In this document: positions 1 through 5,496 of the stretch, one piece after another
Numbering within the stretch: the first letter of the stretch is position 1
Layout: each line of letters opens with the position of its first letter
DNA from: J051 sp040752255
GTDB taxonomy: Bacteria; Armatimonadota; Fimbriimonadia; Fimbriimonadales; ATM1
Assembly: GCA_040752255.1 (NCBI GenBank)
Contig: JBFMFD010000160.1
Span: 1 to 5,496 of the forward strand
Direction of reading: 5' to 3'
DNA length: 5,496 nt
Position numbers and translations under genes: made by a program
Notes under the pieces: model-generated
Told to the model about the DNA's origin: nothing
Seen by the model: the letters and a program-made list of their open reading frames with translations, nothing else
Databases searched by the model: none

Positions 1-44
1 GACCGACGTTCGCATAGAGGCTTCGATCTGCGGGAATCGCGCTC

Positions 45-73
45 CTCGCCTGGAGATATGTGAAAAAGGCGAG
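45..73 (+). repeat. Short inverted repeat in the leader of the PEP-CTERM gene
   Basis: CTCGCCT at 45-51 is the exact reverse complement of AGGCGAG at 67-73, with a 15-nt A-rich spacer. In RNA this could form a 7-bp stem just upstream of the gene starting at 95. There is no following T-run, so it is not a typical terminator. A stem this short can arise by chance, and I see no convincing -35/-10 pair in the first 94 bases. Confidence 0.25.
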
Positions 74-94
74 TAGAATGAAGTCATAACCGGC

Positions 95-1210
95 GTGAAG
101 GGAGCCGCCGTGATGGCCGCCGCACTCTCTCTTGCGAGCGGCGCGGTCGCGCAGGAGTACCGCGTCGAGTTCCTGCATCCGATGGAGGGGCGGTGGCTGT
201 GGAGCACAGGCAGGGGAATCTCCGGCGGGCAGATGGTGGGCGAACTCCATCCGGTTTCGCACCGCGGGAACGGTCACGCCGTTGTGTGGAACGGCGACCG
301 GAACTCGTGGGTGGACTTGCATCCGAAGGGGGCTGTGAACTCGATGGCATTTGGTGCCGGCGGCGGGCTGCAAGTCGGAACCGTGCTTCCGGAGTCGGGC
401 CCGAGATACGCCGCGCTGTGGCGTGGCAGTCGAGACTCGATCCTCAGTTTGCATGTGAACGGTTTCGACGGAACGGTCGCGTACGCGACGGATGGGGTGT
501 ACCAAGTCGGGACGGCGTCTACGATTCAGACAACTCAGGCCTACGTCTGGCAAGGCTCTGCCGAGTCGGCCCGGAACATCACGCCGCCGGGTGCGACCAG
601 TGCAAGAGCGTTCGACATACATGAAGGGATGATTGTTGGCAGCGCGTCATTCGGGCGAGAAGACGGCCGGGCGATGATGTGGGACGCATCTACTGGGGAT
701 GCCATTGATTTGCGCCCGCCTGGCTTTGGCATATCTTCCGCAAGAGGCATCTTCGGAAACCAGCAAGTCGGCTTCGTTCTCGATCCAGACAACAGTTACC
801 AACGAGCCGGGTTGTGGCGGGGCACCGGGGACTCGTTCGTCAACTTGCACCCATACGGCTCGATCTACACTCGCACCTGGGCGCACGCTACGAATGGTGA
901 CATTCAGGTCGGCGAGTCCTGGATTTCGCAACCCGCGGAAACGTTCTTCCATGCCGTCGCATGGCGAGGGACGCCTGAGAGCATGTTCGACCTGCACGAT
1001 TATCTGCCGAGGGAGTTCCTGTGGTCTGCGGCGTACGACATTGACGAGTTCGGCAACATCATCGGCTACGCGCAGTCGCGCCACGACACGTTTGCGGTGG
1101 TGTGGAGACCCGTGCCGGAGCCGGGCACGTTTGTGGCGCTGGCGGGGGCGCTTGGGGCAGCTTTTCTGAAACGGCGACTTCGATCGAAAGCAATCACAAG
1201 GAGGAAATGA
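95..1210 (+). CDS. Secreted PEP-CTERM protein with seven HAF-like propeller repeats
   Basis: This 371-residue protein is predicted to be exported and handled by an exosortase; its ligand or activity is unknown. Residues 1-20 form a signal peptide (one Lys, then an Ala/Leu-rich core) with a likely cleavage site AVA|QE. Residues 27-337 hold seven degenerate units of 43-49 residues. Each has an L-H-P-x-G-like turn (first Leu at 27, 75, 119, 162, 206, 251, 300), then a (Q)VG strand (ends near 49, 95, 139, 182, 226, 273, 324), then a strand ending in Trp (HAVVW, AALW, AYVW, AMMW, AGLW, HAVAW, AVVW). HAxxW resembles the HAF extracellular repeat. Residues 340-344 (VPEPG), a hydrophobic stretch at 345-358 and a basic end (KRRLRSK) form a PEP-CTERM signal. 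The GTG start is the first possible in this frame, because TAG at 74-76 closes it upstream. ATG 113 has a better Shine-Dalgarno sequence (GAAGGGAG, 97-104) but would remove most of the signal peptide. Fold and seven-blade count are inferred from repeat spacing. Confidence 0.88.
   Translation: MKGAAVMAAALSLASGAVAQEYRVEFLHPMEGRWLWSTGRGISGGQMVGELHPVSHRGNGHAVVWNGDRNSWVDLHPKGAVNSMAFGAGGGLQVGTVLPESGPRYAALWRGSRDSILSLHVNGFDGTVAYATDGVYQVGTASTIQTTQAYVWQGSAESARNITPPGATSARAFDIHEGMIVGSASFGREDGRAMMWDASTGDAIDLRPPGFGISSARGIFGNQQVGFVLDPDNSYQRAGLWRGTGDSFVNLHPYGSIYTRTWAHATNGDIQVGESWISQPAETFFHAVAWRGTPESMFDLHDYLPREFLWSAAYDIDEFGNIIGYAQSRHDTFAVVWRPVPEPGTFVALAGALGAAFLKRRLRSKAITRRK
1198..1204 (+). promoter_or_regulatory. 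Strong Shine-Dalgarno of the sialidase-like gene
   Basis: AAGGAGG lies 7 nt upstream of ATG 1212 and inside the last codons of the preceding gene, whose TGA is at 1208-1210. The start is therefore well supported, and translation of the two genes is probably coupled. An ATG at 1207 overlaps the stop but reads only ATG-AAA-TGA. Confidence 0.85.
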
Positions 1211-1211
1211 A

Positions 1212-2012
1212 ATGAGCATTCTACTGACGACGATGCTATTGACGATATCATCTGCAACACAGAGCGGAGGGGAGATCCGTCTGGCGGAGGATGCCGTCGA
1301 ACCGACGCTGATCACAAATCGTAATCCGAATCCAGATGACCGCGTCCTCGTCGTCGCCTACATGAAGTCTCACGCAACGGGCGGAATCATAAGGCAGTTC
1401 TCAGATGACCAAGGCGTATCGTTCAGTGACCCGCTCGGCGTGGATCTCAAGGGGGGCTTTCCGTTCGACCCCACCCTCGCAGCGAACCTCGCGAACGGCA
1501 CGTTCTATCTAAACTGGTTGGGGCAAGACGCGTCCGGCAACGGGACGCATGTGTCAACCGCAAGCCCAGATGGAGACATCTTCGGCAACCATACGGAACT
1601 TCCCGCCTGGAACTTCGGACTCGATCGCCCCTGGCTCGTCGCCGCCGAAAATCACGTCTGGATGTCCTACGTCGACACGGGCGCTGCAACCGGGTATGCG
1701 TTCTTCAGGGCGGGCGCGGTGTCGGGCAGCACGGTCACGTGGCCGGCAACCGGAATCGTGTGGGTTCCCGACGTGCTTCCCCCGCTCTCTCACAACCCGC
1801 AGGCGATCATCGCCCGCGGCAAGTGCAACTGCGGGCTGACGCCGCATTCGGACGAAGTGTACGGAGTCGCCGTGCAGATGCACGAGTCCGACCGGTACGA
1901 CCCAAACAACAAGGTCAAGATCTACAGGTCGCTGAACGCCGGGGAGGCAGCAACCAGCGCTTGGTCAACTGATCCCCCGCCCGTCAGCGGCTCTCGTCGT
2001 CGCCTTCGGTGA
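1212..2012 (+). pseudogene. Sialidase/BNR-like secreted protein, probably 3'-truncated
   Basis: The 266-residue product resembles the N-terminal two thirds of a sialidase-fold (BNR/Asp-box) six-bladed propeller. The first 16 or so residues are hydrophobic (ILLTTMLLTI) and may be a weak signal peptide, though no basic residue precedes the core. Blade-like segments start at EPTLITNRNPNPDDRVLVVAY (30-50, one blade), at DPTLAANLANGTFYLNW (86-102), at DRPWLVAAENHVWMSY (138-153) and around 195-222. An Asp box, S-D-D-Q-G-V-S-F (64-71), fits SxDxGxxF/W. Only about four blades are visible. From codon 258 the frame runs through the 3' end of khpA on the other strand, giving a low-complexity Arg-rich end (SGSRRRLR). 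I infer that the original 3' part was lost by deletion, rearrangement or misassembly near 1970-1984. No PEP-CTERM tail is present; one may have been on the missing part. Enzymatic activity cannot be claimed, as many such proteins only have the fold. It could still be expressed as a short protein. Confidence 0.7.
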
Positions 2013-2241
2013 TCACCTTAACGAACGCCCGCTCGCCGTTGCGGTGCGCGACGGAGGCGACGATGCTGCGGATCGCCATGACGAGCCGACCGTTCTTGCC
2101 GATGACCTTGCCTGCGTCCTCCGGGTGAGTGTGGACGCGCACTTGAACCGCGCCGTCGTCCTCCACTTCCTCGACGGATACGTCTTCCGGCCTCTCAACA
2201 AGGCCCTTCACGCAGAACTCCACAAACGGAGCGTATTTCAT
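1984..2241 (-). CDS. khpA: KH-domain RNA-binding protein KhpA (YlqC family)
   Basis: This 85-residue single KH-domain protein is a cytoplasmic RNA chaperone. In other bacteria it partners with KhpB/Jag and affects cell division, cell-wall growth and RNA stability. The sequence shows the family layout: an N-terminal helix with VKGLVERPEDV (11-21), a beta strand with VQVRVHTHPED (32-42), the RNA-binding GxxG loop in GKVIGKNGR (44-52, G48-K-N-G51), then a helix and final strand (AFVKVITEG). The length is close to the usual 75-85 residues, so it appears intact. The ATG is preceded by AGGAGG (2248-2253 on the complement), which overlaps the rpsP stop, and the gap to rpsP is only 10 nt, so co-transcription is likely. 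Its last nine codons, including TGA at 1984-1986, overlap the convergent sialidase-like frame tail to tail. The rimM gene that often follows is not present. Confidence 0.94.
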   Translation of the reverse strand: MKYAPFVEFCVKGLVERPEDVSVEEVEDDGAVQVRVHTHPEDAGKVIGKNGRLVMAIRSIVASVAHRNGERAFVKVITEGDDESR

Positions 2242-2247
2242 CTGTTC

Positions 2248-2253
2248 CCTCCT
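2248..2253 (-). promoter_or_regulatory. Shine-Dalgarno of khpA overlapping the rpsP stop
   Basis: On the complement, AGGAGG lies 6 nt before the khpA ATG (2239-2241). It shares bases with the TAG stop of rpsP (2252-2254), which suggests translational coupling and fixes the khpA start. Confidence 0.8.
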
Positions 2254-2662
2254 ACTCGGTTGCGGTCTCTTCGGCAGGCGACTCAGTCGCCGCCTCCTCA
2301 GGTTCCGGTTCCGGTTCCGGTCTCGGCTTGCGCTTTCGAGGCTTGACCGGCTTCTCTTCCTTCACGCGAGCTTTGACGGGCTTGCGTTTCGCCTTCTTCG
2401 CCGGCTTTTGCTCTTCGAACTCCTCCCACAAGCCCTCCTTCTTCAGAAGGCGCTCGACGACGTTGGACACCTGGGCGCCGTTGAGGAGCCAATGCAGCGC
2501 CCGCTCCCGGCTCAAGGTGACTGCGGGCGGATCAACCAGCGGGTCGTAAGTCCCCAGTTGCTCGGCGAACTGTCCGTCCCGTGCGGCAGTCGAGGGCGCG
2601 GCGACGATGCGGTAGTAGGGCCGCCCCTTGGTTCCCATTCTCTTCAATCGAATTCTAACCAC
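2252..2662 (-). CDS. rpsP: 30S ribosomal protein S16 with long charged C-terminal tail
   Basis: S16 binds 16S rRNA in the 5' domain and is needed for 30S assembly. Residues 1-80 are the canonical domain: VRIRLKRMGTKGRPYYRIV at 2-20, then SxxARDGxFxExLGxYDP (24-41), then SxERAxxWLxxGAQVSxxV (51-69) and LLKKEGLW (72-79). Most S16 proteins end near 80-90 residues, whereas this one has 136. Residues 86-115 are Lys/Arg/Pro-rich (AKKAKRKP, PRKRKPR). Residues 116-136 are acidic, with a Pro-Glu repeat followed by Glu/Ala/Thr. The tail is probably disordered; its role is unknown. The start is GTG (complement of 2660-2662). An in-frame TAA lies two codons upstream, and the sequence MVRIRLKRMG fits S16 N-termini, so the internal ATG at residue 9 is rejected. 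An AAGGAG (2678-2683 on the complement) overlaps the ffh stop but sits 15 nt away, which is long. The gap to ffh is 19 nt, so the genes probably share a transcript. Confidence 0.97.
   Translation of the reverse strand: MVRIRLKRMGTKGRPYYRIVAAPSTAARDGQFAEQLGTYDPLVDPPAVTLSRERALHWLLNGAQVSNVVERLLKKEGLWEEFEEQKPAKKAKRKPVKARVKEEKPVKPRKRKPRPEPEPEPEEAATESPAEETATE
2301..2321. repeat. Hexanucleotide tandem repeat in the rpsP tail
   Basis: GGTTCC is repeated three times and followed by GGT, giving 3.5 perfect copies. On the coding (minus) strand this reads CCGGAA and encodes the Pro-Glu repeat of the S16 tail (about residues 115-120). The unit is a multiple of three, so copy-number changes by slippage would lengthen or shorten the tail without breaking the frame. 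Confidence 0.85.
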
Positions 2663-2677
2663 GATTTAGTTCAAGCA

Positions 2678-2683
2678 CTCCTT
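2678..2683 (-). promoter_or_regulatory. Possible Shine-Dalgarno of rpsP at the ffh stop
   Basis: AAGGAG on the complement overlaps the ffh TAA (2682-2684) and lies 15 nt before the rpsP GTG. The spacing exceeds the usual 5-10 nt, so initiation may be weak or coupled to termination of ffh. No other start is available in the frame. Confidence 0.5.
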
Positions 2684-4016
2684 ACCTTCGTTTTCGCTTC
2701 GACTTCGCCTTGGGGCGCGCTCCTGCTCGCGTCAGGTGCTTCATCTGCTTGCGCATTTCATCGAGGCCCTTGATGAGTCGGTTCACTTCCTCGACGGTGG
2801 CGCCCGCCCCGGCGGCGATTCTCCGCTTCCGAGAGCCGTTCAGTATATCCGGATTGGCGCGCTCCTGTGGGGTCATGCTGAGGATGAGCGCCTCCGTCCG
2901 GTTCAGGACGCCCTGGTCCAGCTTGTCCAGCATCTCCCGTGGGATTAGGCCTGCGCCGGGGATGAGCTTGATCAAGTTCGCCATCGAGCCCATCTTCTTC
3001 ATGGTGCGGAGTTGGGAGAGCAGCACGTGAAAGTCAAGGCGTCCTGAGCGCAGCGTCTCCTGCATCTCCCTCGCGTCGTCCAGGTCAATCTTCTCTTGAA
3101 CCTTCTCTACCAGGCTGAGGACATCGCCGAACCCGAGGATGCGCTCCGCCACCCGCTTGCCATGGAAAGGCTCGAGCGCCTCCAGCCCTTCGCCGGTGCC
3201 GACGAAGCGAACGGGGCATCCGGTTACCGCACGCACCGAGAGCACGGCGCCTCCCCTCGCGTCCCCGTCCATCTTCGTGAAGACGAGACCGGTGAGGTCA
3301 ACAGCATCGTTGAACGCCGTCGCGACGTCGTGCGCCTGGCGGCCCGTGGTCGCGTCGAGAACCAGGAGCGCCTCGTGCGCGCCGGAAGCGTGCTTGACGC
3401 GCTTGAGCTCCTCCATCAGCCGTTCGTCCACTTGCAGGCGTCCGGCGGTGTCGAGGATGAGCACATCCCTGAGCAGGTAGCGCGCCTTATCGAGCGCCTC
3501 CTTCACGACGACGACCGGGTCCTTCGCGTCGTGCTTCGCGTACACGGGCACGTCGGCTTGTTCGCCGAGCACCTCGAGCTGTGTGATTGCCGCCGGGCGT
3601 TGCAGGTCGCACGCTGCGAGCATCGGCTTCTTCCCCGCTTTCGCCATCCAGACGGCGAGCTTCGCCGCCGTAGTTGTCTTACCCGAGCCTTGCAAACCGC
3701 AGAGGAGAACGACGGTCGGCGGCTGGGGCGCCCAGGTAAACCGCGGCTCCTCCTCGCCGAGCAGGTGCACGAGTTCATCCCGACACAGCTTGATGATCAT
3801 CTGGTCGGGCGAGAGCGACTCCCACACCTTCTCGCCGACCGCTTGCTCCTTCACGCGGGCGAGGAAGTCGCGCACGACGCTCGGGCTGACGTCCGCCTCG
3901 AGGAGCGAGATTCTCACCTCGCGCATGACGTCGTCAAAGTCTGCTTCGGTGATGCGGCCCTTGCGGCGGAGGCGCGCGAAGACGCCGGTCAGTTTTTCCG
4001 TTAGGTTCTCAAACAC
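2682..4016 (-). CDS. ffh: Signal recognition particle protein Ffh (SRP54 GTPase)
   Basis: Ffh binds 4.5S/SRP RNA and hydrophobic signal sequences emerging from the ribosome. With FtsY it delivers nascent membrane proteins to the Sec translocon, driven by GTP. The 444 residues have the full N-G-M layout. The N domain (1-90) carries SLLEADV (37-43). The G domain has the P-loop GLQGSGKTTT (107-116), the CDLQRPAAITQL segment (136-147), DTAGRL (189-194), TKMD (247-250), the DARGG closing motif (252-256) and GTGEGLEALEPF (273-284). The M domain (about 300-430) has a Met-rich region (MKKMGSMANL, 339-348) and the RNA-binding motif SRKRRIAAGAG (395-405). A basic tail (RPKAKSKRKRR) ends it. Two places depart from the usual consensus: TGRQA (224-228) where TGQDA is typical, and GAG where GSG is usual (403-405). 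The start is GTG with no obvious Shine-Dalgarno; an in-frame TAA closes the frame just upstream, so the N-terminus MFENLTEKL is secure. It lies 12 nt after the glycosyltransferase-like gene and 19 nt before rpsP. Confidence 0.98.
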   Translation of the reverse strand: MFENLTEKLTGVFARLRRKGRITEADFDDVMREVRISLLEADVSPSVVRDFLARVKEQAVGEKVWESLSPDQMIIKLCRDELVHLLGEEEPRFTWAPQPPTVVLLCGLQGSGKTTTAAKLAVWMAKAGKKPMLAACDLQRPAAITQLEVLGEQADVPVYAKHDAKDPVVVVKEALDKARYLLRDVLILDTAGRLQVDERLMEELKRVKHASGAHEALLVLDATTGRQAHDVATAFNDAVDLTGLVFTKMDGDARGGAVLSVRAVTGCPVRFVGTGEGLEALEPFHGKRVAERILGFGDVLSLVEKVQEKIDLDDAREMQETLRSGRLDFHVLLSQLRTMKKMGSMANLIKLIPGAGLIPREMLDKLDQGVLNRTEALILSMTPQERANPDILNGSRKRRIAAGAGATVEEVNRLIKGLDEMRKQMKHLTRAGARPKAKSKRKRR

Positions 4017-4028
4017 GCGGGACGGCGA

Positions 4029-5496
4029 TTATGGCTGATCCTTGCGCCTCCAAACCTGCAAGCCGTGCTCAAACCGCTTCCCGCCATAAAAAGTCTTTTC
4101 GTGATAGTAGTGATTCTCGAAGTCGGGGTGCGAGTCCGGTTCGAGGGGATGGCGTTCACCTCGGATCACCACCACGTCCGGCGCCTCATCGGAGCCGAGC
4201 CACGCGGTCGCTTCGGCGCGGGCGATGCGCTCCCGCTGCTCCGGGGTTGCGATGCCGCCGAAGTCGAACACGGTTACGCTGGGCGCGTAGTAGCCGATGA
4301 TGCCGATCTCCATCAAGCCGACCGAGGGCACCGGCGGATGCTCGCTCAAATACTCGCCTACCGGGCGATAGTTGGGATAACGTTCGTCATCCTGGTGCCA
4401 GGGCCCGATGAGCCTGCCCCAACCTGTGTACAGGGTTAGGGCGGGCACGACGCATGCGACCCATGCGGCCCAAGTAGGAAGCCGCACGGCGGAGAGCGCC
4501 GCCCCGACCATCACACCAATCGCAACGCCGTAGCCCACGTAGTACCAGTGATACCGAGGCACGCCGAGGGCGGAGTACGCCAAGAGATGAAGCACTTGGT
4601 ACAGCACAAGCAGCAACACTCCCGTCGCCCATCTTGAGCGAGAGCGCCAAGAGACGAAGAGACCGACCGCAGCGACGGCGAGCAGTATCCACACGGACTC
4701 GGGTCCGGAGAACCAGACGTAGGAGAAGGCAAAGCCGGAGTAGTACGGCTCCGGCCAATAAGGCGTGCCCCCTTGGGCCATCTTCGCGGCGAGCGTGTCC
4801 GGCGTCGCAGAGTGATACACGAACAGCGAGGCGACGAGCCAGGGCAGGACGACCAACACAAACGGAGTGACGAAGCGCACCGCCGCCGAGAACCGATCGT
4901 TCGCCTGTTCCCTCTTCGCGTAGAGTAATGTCAGTACCACCGCGAGTAACAAAGCGTCGTGCCGAGCGAGGAACCCCAAACCCAAGAGCGCCGCGCACAG
5001 TGACCATCTCTCTGCCTGAAACGCGACCAGGGCGAAGCAGACGAGTGCGACAGCCATGGTTGTCTCCATGCCGGAGGAGAAGTAGATTGTCGGAAACAGC
5101 GCTACGCCCGCCCCAACGGTCGCGCCGAGCATCGCTCCGGCAGTTCGCCTTCGACCGAGCACGAGGAGATAGACCGAGAGCAGCAGCAGCGGAGTCCACA
5201 AAAGGTGCAGGGTTTGGGCGGCGATGACCGGAGCCTCTTCGCCGGGTATCCCCACAGCTCTGCCCACAAACGCAATGAGTGAGGTGAGCAAGAGGTTGAG
5301 CGGGGAGGTAACAACTTGGACGGGCGGGAGGTCTGGGTTGTAGTGCGGCCCGTTGCCTTCGAGCCAGTTCCTCACCACGCGCAGGAGGATGAACGCGTCG
5401 TCGCTCATCGCGTTTCGCGTTTGCCAGGCGGCAACGAATCCTACGCTCAGCAGCAAGAGGGGCGCCAGCCAAAGCGCCGGGCGCGGGGCGGAGCGC
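4029..5496 (-). CDS. GT-C-type multi-pass glycosyltransferase-like membrane protein, 5' end outside window
   Basis: The visible 488 codons encode an inner-membrane protein with about 11 hydrophobic helices and a soluble C-terminal part of roughly 100 residues. The residue numbers here count from the TTG at 5454-5456. The layout matches GT-C transferases that use polyprenyl-phosphate sugars, such as the AftB-like group. After the first helix comes a DD motif (SDDAFILLRVVRNWLEGNG, D19-D20), the likely catalytic aspartates. VTSPLN (49-54) corresponds to the usual TSPLW. SSGMET (127-132), ARHDALLL and TPDTLAAKM correspond to SGLET, xRPDxxLL and LPNTxxAK. A late segment, VGLMEIGIIGYYAPSVTVFD, with FGGIATPEQ just after it, is also family-like. 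The frame stays open upstream of that TTG to the window edge, and those 13 codons (ending ALWLAPL) complete the first membrane helix, so the true start lies beyond 5496. The TAA at 4029-4031 is 12 nt before ffh, suggesting one transcript. Donor and acceptor sugars are unknown. Confidence 0.85.
   Translation of the reverse strand, partial: RSAPRPALWLAPLLLLSVGFVAAWQTRNAMSDDAFILLRVVRNWLEGNGPHYNPDLPPVQVVTSPLNLLLTSLIAFVGRAVGIPGEEAPVIAAQTLHLLWTPLLLLSVYLLVLGRRRTAGAMLGATVGAGVALFPTIYFSSGMETTMAVALVCFALVAFQAERWSLCAALLGLGFLARHDALLLAVVLTLLYAKREQANDRFSAAVRFVTPFVLVVLPWLVASLFVYHSATPDTLAAKMAQGGTPYWPEPYYSGFAFSYVWFSGPESVWILLAVAAVGLFVSWRSRSRWATGVLLLVLYQVLHLLAYSALGVPRYHWYYVGYGVAIGVMVGAALSAVRLPTWAAWVACVVPALTLYTGWGRLIGPWHQDDERYPNYRPVGEYLSEHPPVPSVGLMEIGIIGYYAPSVTVFDFGGIATPEQRERIARAEATAWLGSDEAPDVVVIRGERHPLEPDSHPDFENHYYHEKTFYGGKRFEHGLQVWRRKDQP

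Noticed and set aside
1..94. Promoter upstream of the PEP-CTERM gene
   Set aside because: I see no -35/-10 pair with acceptable spacing, and the region is too short to judge; the promoter may lie outside the window.
647..1315. 222-codon frame on the minus strand
   Set aside because: It is antisense to the PEP-CTERM protein and the start of the next gene, with an Arg/Pro/Ser-rich product and no family features.
1955..1975. Small hairpin near ACCAGCGCTTGGT as a terminator between the convergent genes
   Set aside because: The stem is only about 5 bp with a G-U pair and a 3-nt loop, and no T-run follows on either strand.
2636..2638. ATG at residue 9 as the rpsP start
   Set aside because: It would remove the conserved VRIRLKR beginning of S16. 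The GTG upstream gives the usual N-terminus.
3096..4004. 302-codon open frame on the plus strand
   Set aside because: It lies fully antisense to ffh, whose motifs are unmistakable. Its product is Arg/Leu/His-rich with no recognisable domain, as expected for a shadow frame in GC-rich DNA.
5454..5456. TTG as the start of the glycosyltransferase-like gene
   Set aside because: The frame stays open to the window edge, and the upstream codons (ALWLAPL and on) complete the first membrane helix, so this is not the real start.
4387..5472. 361-codon frame on the minus strand
   Set aside because: It is another frame of the glycosyltransferase-like gene. Its product is Arg/Ala-rich with no membrane segments, whereas the other frame has helices and GT-C motifs.

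Overview
This window looks like chromosomal DNA from a GC-rich (roughly 60% by eye) diderm bacterium. A protein with a PEP-CTERM sorting tail implies an outer membrane and an exosortase system. The LHPxG/HAxxW repeat style of that protein recalls secreted proteins I associate with Armatimonadota (Fimbriimonadales) and Planctomycetota. That placement is a low-confidence inference; nothing here fixes the taxon.

Layout. The left part (about 1-2012, plus strand) is an accessory, secreted-protein region with two tightly packed genes. The first is a PEP-CTERM protein made of seven degenerate repeats, which read as a seven-bladed beta-propeller. The second is a sialidase/BNR-like protein that starts 1 nt after the first gene's stop, behind a perfect Shine-Dalgarno sequence. 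The second gene appears to have lost its 3' part: only about four of the expected six blades are present, and its last nine codons are antisense readthrough of the neighbouring khpA gene.

The right part (about 1984-5496, minus strand) is a housekeeping cluster read right to left: a multi-pass GT-C-type glycosyltransferase-like membrane protein (5' end outside the window), then ffh (SRP54 GTPase), rpsP (ribosomal protein S16 with an unusual charged C-terminal tail) and khpA (KH-domain RNA chaperone). The gaps are 12, 19 and 10 nt, so the four genes are probably co-transcribed. ffh-rpsP-khpA is a classic conserved order serving co-translational protein export and ribosome assembly. The usual continuation (rimM-trmD-rplS) is absent, because khpA runs straight into the convergent, truncated sialidase-like gene.

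I see no tRNA, rRNA, CRISPR array, transposase or convincing rho-independent terminator. I found no clear candidate for a new multi-gene system. The items most worth checking are the sialidase/khpA junction, the seven-unit propeller, the S16 tail and the substitutions in Ffh.
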